Source: Euborellia annulipes
Lineage: Eukaryota > Arthropoda > Insecta > Dermaptera > Anisolabididae
Assembly: GCA_023213315.1 (NCBI GenBank)
Contig: JAKCPI010031695.1
Span: 167,863-231,862 of the forward strand
Reading direction: 5' to 3'
Length of the DNA stretch: 64,000 nt
The notes beneath the pieces are model-generated. The model was not told the origin of the DNA. It saw only the letters and a list, made by a program, of their open reading frames with translations, and did not search any database. Position 1 is the stretch's first letter. Every line of letters starts with the position of its first letter. Positions 38,501 to 44,500 of the stretch are shown here, piece after piece. The position numbers were made by a program, and so were the translations under genes.

Positions 38501-41500
38501 AATTTTTCTTTTAGATAAGAATGACGAAAAACAAGTGGAATGTTAATTGAATTATCTTTATAACGAGTGTAGGATGGTGTGTGGTTCACTCTTTAAAAGT
38601 TTCGCTTTTTTTTAATTCCTATTTTAATCATTAAAATTTTACGAGAAGAGTAATAGAGAAGCAGCACACACAGTGAAACTCATATCTACCCAAAAAATGA
38701 TGACATTCATTAATTTAAATGATCTAATAAACGAATATACGAGTTTTCTAGGGCTTTCGGTCAATTGATGATGAGACGCACCCACACACCAGAGATCTAC
38801 GTCAATTGCTGTTCGTTAATAGGGTTATAATGGAAAGAAAAGAAGTGAGGAGGGAAGTCGCGTGGCCCATGAAATGTCTTCTATTTCTTCCTTCTGGTGA
38901 AGAGGTCACCAGACTCCCACAGCAAACTTAATGGGTCTTAAGTGAACTGAGATAACATGAAAGGACCAAGCCACAGGGTACAAATTAAAAGCACTGTCAC
39001 ACATTATCACATCTACGACAAGATATTTAATTACACGAACCTATTGTATAAAAAAATATATTTTTTTAGGGGACGGTAAACTTTCATTATCTCTTGCATC
39101 TAATTTGTGGTGAGAGTTCATTTCCTGAGGCTGTTTATATTCCGTGAAGACTGATTGTAAGTGAGGAATAATAATAATAATTAAATATTAATAAAAAAAT
39201 GAAAATAATTAAGGAAAATGAATTTTTAAATTTATTGTCTAATCAAGGTCGGCGCTTTAATTTAAAATAAATAATAGCCACAAAGCCAGCCCTCGGCGGG
39301 CCTCCTGGGCCACCTAGATCGCCTTTGGCGTGCAAGATTATTGCCAATATAGGATATTTCTTATTGCAACTCAAATGTCAAGATGTAAATGAATGAAGGA
39401 TCTTGAGTTCAAGTAGGGTTGTGGAGCAGCCAAGGGCGAATACAGAGGGGGGAGGGGTAAAGGGTGTAATTACCCCCACCCCCACCCGGAGATTTGAGAA
39501 AATATTCTTTTGGGCAATTAAATTTTAAAAATTAATACTTAAAAATTTGAAAAATACTAATTTAAAAATTTTTTAATAATCGAAAAAAATGTTATCAGTT
39601 AATTGATCGGACTCGCACTTTAAAAATATATCTAGAATGAGAGATTTTTGGATCAAATTGAGGAGGGGACGTCCCCACGTATTCTGTCTACGCCATGGAA
39701 CTATTAAAACATGTTAATAGAAATGGTTAGGCAAGTGATTCATAGCAATAGAATGCAATTGGTGACCCAAATGAAGGGAAGGGCAAATTCAACTGACTTC
39801 TATCCATATGACATATCTAAGTTTTTGAATGATAGCCAGAATCTATATAAAGTTCATTTAAATAGACACTCCCATCAATTTGTCCAAATATTGACCCGTT
39901 TTATGACTTGGGAAAAGAATTAATGTCTCTTAAAATATCTCTATCTCTTTCATTATAATTTAATAGAAATTTTTATATCTCTTTTAACTGTTTATCCTTT
40001 TGACATTTGTATACATTTTAGAAAATTTAGTTATTCGAAAGAATTTAAATGATATTTTTTTAAGAAAACTAGATCTATGATTTTACATTAAAAGTAGACT
40101 TTTATTAATAATTTTGAAATAGGCAATTGATATTTACAAAATAAGAGTTGTAATAAAAAATAATAATAAGAATAGATGTCTTTTTAAATATTTCCTCCTA
40201 ATCTTTAGATATAATTTATTTTTGAAATCATCAAGTACTCAGAGCTAAAGCATTAGCTTCTGGTACCAAAGATGAAGGGTTCGAATCCCGTCTCTAGATT
40301 AATATATCTATACATTGATTTATCCATTGGTTCCTAGATGATAGACAACCCAAAAGTCAACTCAATAAAGGATTTTATGAACTCGTTGTAGGCTATTTAT
40401 TAATAAAGAGCCTACAGAAAGAATTGCATTCATGTCAAAAATTTAATGTCGAGATTTTGACGGAAATACACGATGTGAGAAGTGAGTTCAAAAAAGTGGG
40501 CTCCGGAAAATAAAAGCTTTTGTGTGGGATTTTAGTATCTCAAGAACGAAAAGAGCTAGGAGTTAAAATTTGATATTTAGGTTAAGAAACCCCCTGGCAG
40601 GGAACACTAAGTTTTTGAACAAATTAGGGCCTTCTGCCGGAAACTAAATATATGGTCGACACAAAAAGAATCTAGAGTAATAAGCACAGAACTCAAATTT
40701 CAATTACAGAAGCTATGATAAAGTTGTATGCTGTGTCACGCCCGATTTTTTAAATCATTGAATATTCATGTGTAATATATTATAAAATATATATTAACGA
40801 AAAAAATAGAAATTATGTGGTTTAACGAATCGTAACATTTTCTAAAATAAAAAAAAATGATATAAGCTAAAAGTGGGTCATCAAATTATAGAAACATTAA
40901 AAAGCTCAAAGTTATAAATAGTTTATCGAATTATTTTTAATTAAACTTTTAATTCTGATATTAGGGTAATTGAAAGTTTTTTCATTTTATGAAAAATAAT
41001 TAAAATTCATAAATTTTAATTTAAACAAATTTTATATTCATTTTTTTTATTTAAAGCTAGGCAGCTTGAATAATTAAAAAAAAAATAGTCTACTGAAAGT
41101 ACATATAACTGAAGACACCCCCACCCCTTTCGTGGCCAAGAAGTTAAAGATAATGACAAATGTCAATATTTAATTTCAAAAGCAAAAAGGTGCGGGTTCG
41201 GATCCGAGACAATCCTATGAATATTTATTTAAATCAATTGGATACCAGATGGTAAAAATAAATTTCCCTTGATCACATCTATCTTTAAATATTTATAATT
41301 AAAATTAGTTTGGCCGAAAGTAAAATATAATAAGAAATGTTTAAATGAAATTATTATTATTATTATTAATATATCAATAATATTTTTTTCTCTTTTTTAG
41401 AAGAGAGATTCTATTTTTTTATAGCCACATTTTTTGCCACCACAAAAGGAAGCGGTGGCGATATCAGATATTTAAATTAAAATGAAAAAAATATTTTAAA

Positions 41501-44500
41501 AAAATAACCGGTATTTAATCTTTATTAATCAACAGTTAATTTTAATATTAGCCTATTATATACATAATACATGGTATATAACACATTAATCTAGATCATC
41601 GATTCTAGACTAACAATGGTAAGTGAAGACACGCATTAAAAAATAAACTAGTTTAAAAGATAAAATGTTGGAAATCTATCAATATTTATAAGCGAGAAAG
41701 ATCTGAAATGAAACCAAAGAAACCAAAATAAAATTGAAACATTTTATGATCTGTTATTCTGTTTTATGCTTCGTAATTCGGACACAGTATAGAAAATGGA
41801 GTGGCCTCCTTAAGTTGGTTTATTTATGAAAGAAAACGCTAAATTTTCAGCAAATTTTTTTATTAGTTTTCAAGATAATATTTCCAAATATTTCGGAGAC
41901 TTATCGGCACTCCTTCTTCAGTGGATTTCACCTTCTTCACCACATATGCCCCTTACAATTAAAACGCTTGGAAGCGACCATCTTATACGTGTTATCAAAT
42001 AATTAATAATTGCTGAACGTATAAGATAGTCGCTTCCAAGCGTTTTAATTGTAAGGGGCATACCTGGTGAAGGAAGTGAAATCCACTGAAGGGCTGCCGA
42101 TAGGTCTCCGAAATATTTGGAAATATTGCCTTAGAAACTAATAAAAAAATTTGCTGAAAATTTAGCGTTTTATTTCATAAATGGAGTAGCCTGCCGAAGA
42201 TGGACCCTCGTCTCATGAACTCTGGTATAGAAGTGCAAATAGGAATCAAAATTTCATTTTGAAATCCCAACGGGAAGTTGGTCAAACAGAGCGTGGCGGA
42301 CAGACGGACCGACACTCGGCAAATATATAATATATTGAATATTTATAAAATTATAATTTACATATAACATTTCTAATCATTTTTATTATTACATTAGAGT
42401 AAATGTAATTGTTCAATCTTTTTTTACTATACAAAAAGAGATTTGAACTGAAAATACGACTACTAATGGATCCTAATTCATAAAACATGATGCTATTTTG
42501 AATCTAATTTGACTTTTAGAACATGAATGAAAAATGAATTCAAGTTAAACTGTTTGAAATTATTATGATTAATAATTTCGAAACCAAATGGTAATTGTTG
42601 AAAAAAAAGTTGAAAAATCCACAGCGGCAAATGGAAAAATGTAGAGGGGGATATTCCTGTTTGACCTTGAACTCCACTTAATATAGTCATGCAAGACCTT
42701 GAATTTGACCGAGTAAAGTCCTTTTGATTTTAGAAATGTCGCAAAAAGAAAAACACGAATGGAACGAAATGTATGTAATTTAGTTGGAATAAATTATTTA
42801 TGAATCACTGTGTATAACGAGATAATCGATTCTAATTCTGAAATGATTCACAAAGAAGAAGAGACTCAAATTAATTAAAGAAAAAAATATTTTTCAGATC
42901 CTTTGATAGAGAGGAAATGTCAATCTATTGTGTTTGAAACTTTATTTTTTTTAAAGTGTAAAAATTTTTTTAATGATTTATGTTTTCAAGGCTATGAATT
43001 GACGTAACTTTACAAATAAAAAAGAGACAAATCACTAATTTCAAGAAAATAATTATTTACAAAAATAAAGATTATTATTATTATAATTTTTTTTTTTTTA
43101 TTGAGTTTTTTCGGCATCGGAGGCCATATATAACTTAAACTATAACACTTATATAATTATAATTCCTATTAGAATAAATAATATATTTGTATATTAATAC
43201 AAAGGCATATGCCTTGAGGCAAGTGAAAAGAGTTGTTCAAAGAAAATTTAGAAAAAATAACAAACCAAACTTTTGATTGAAAAGAGAAGAAAATAATGGA
43301 TTTTAAATATTTTGTGCAATGGGTTTGATTGAAAAATAATTAATTCATTGCTTTGTTTAATTAGTAGAACTAATAGTCTTTTATATAAATATTTTTTGTT
43401 AAATATACTTAAAAGATGGCCATATATTTAAAATAGAAAGTTTTCAATGACGTCATGGCAAAAAATTCTCAAAGCATTGCATAAGTTGGAATCCCGCTGG
43501 GCATTATTTTTTGTATCTCTTTTTATCTTATCTGGGCCATCCGTATAGATGACACGTCGCTTAACTGATAAATTAATATCTCTATATGAAAGAGTAGAAA
43601 ATAATTTGAAAGAATAAAGTATTATCTTTTTTGTTTGATTGATAATGAATTTTTAATACCGGATAGATATCGTCAAGTAGACATCACTAACAACGAGTAT
43701 GTAGCAACTGTTCATGAGAATAGAAGAAAAAGAAGTGCAAAACCGGTCTTGCTCGTTGAGAGAAGATGAAGAGATAGATAAAAGAATATATTTTGAACTT
43801 ATCGAGACAAATGGCCGTTTTATAAACTTGTCCATGGAGCGTGGCAGCGAATAGTTGTGCATTTTACATCCCTCACCAATGATCCCTATCATTCAAGAAG
43901 CACGAATCAGCTGAATGGAAAACATGTCACGGAATAAAGTTCCATTGTAAAGAAAACGATTAAGATTAGGCAATTTAAGAGATATAAATGATATTTTTTC
44001 GTCAGTCAAATTTAAAACAATTTTTATGCTTTAAAGTAGAGTAAGCTGTCATTTGTCATATTCCCCACTGGGTAAAGAAATATGCATCAAAATGTAGGAA
44101 AAAATGTTTATTGTTTATCTATGCAATAAATAATTTTTGTTTATGACCCCTTTGGGTGTATTTGCATTGGAATGTTTGGCTAAAGCTGGTGAGGCCGTGT
44201 GAATTATATTATACACTATTATTCACTTGGTCATTCTACTAATTAAAATAATATAGGACTATATGTAAACAAAGTATTCAATCGGTAAAAATAGCGATAT
44301 TTATTTATGCTTGGGAGTGAAGCATTCATGCAATGACATAGCATAGTCTCAATGACAATTCAATGCAACAACAAGTTGAGAAAAAAAGTTCAAATTAAAA
44401 ATCATAAACTAAACAAATTTAGCATATAACAAAAAAAAAAGTTTCCGCCACATCCGTTCATGGAAATTGTAGCTATCAAGAATTAGAACTGGATAGAGAA

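Noticed and set aside
39711..39923. 70-codon plus-strand frame
   Set aside because: Not recognised, AT-driven, follows a degenerate MITE-like region (39.4-39.7 kb); no support as an exon.
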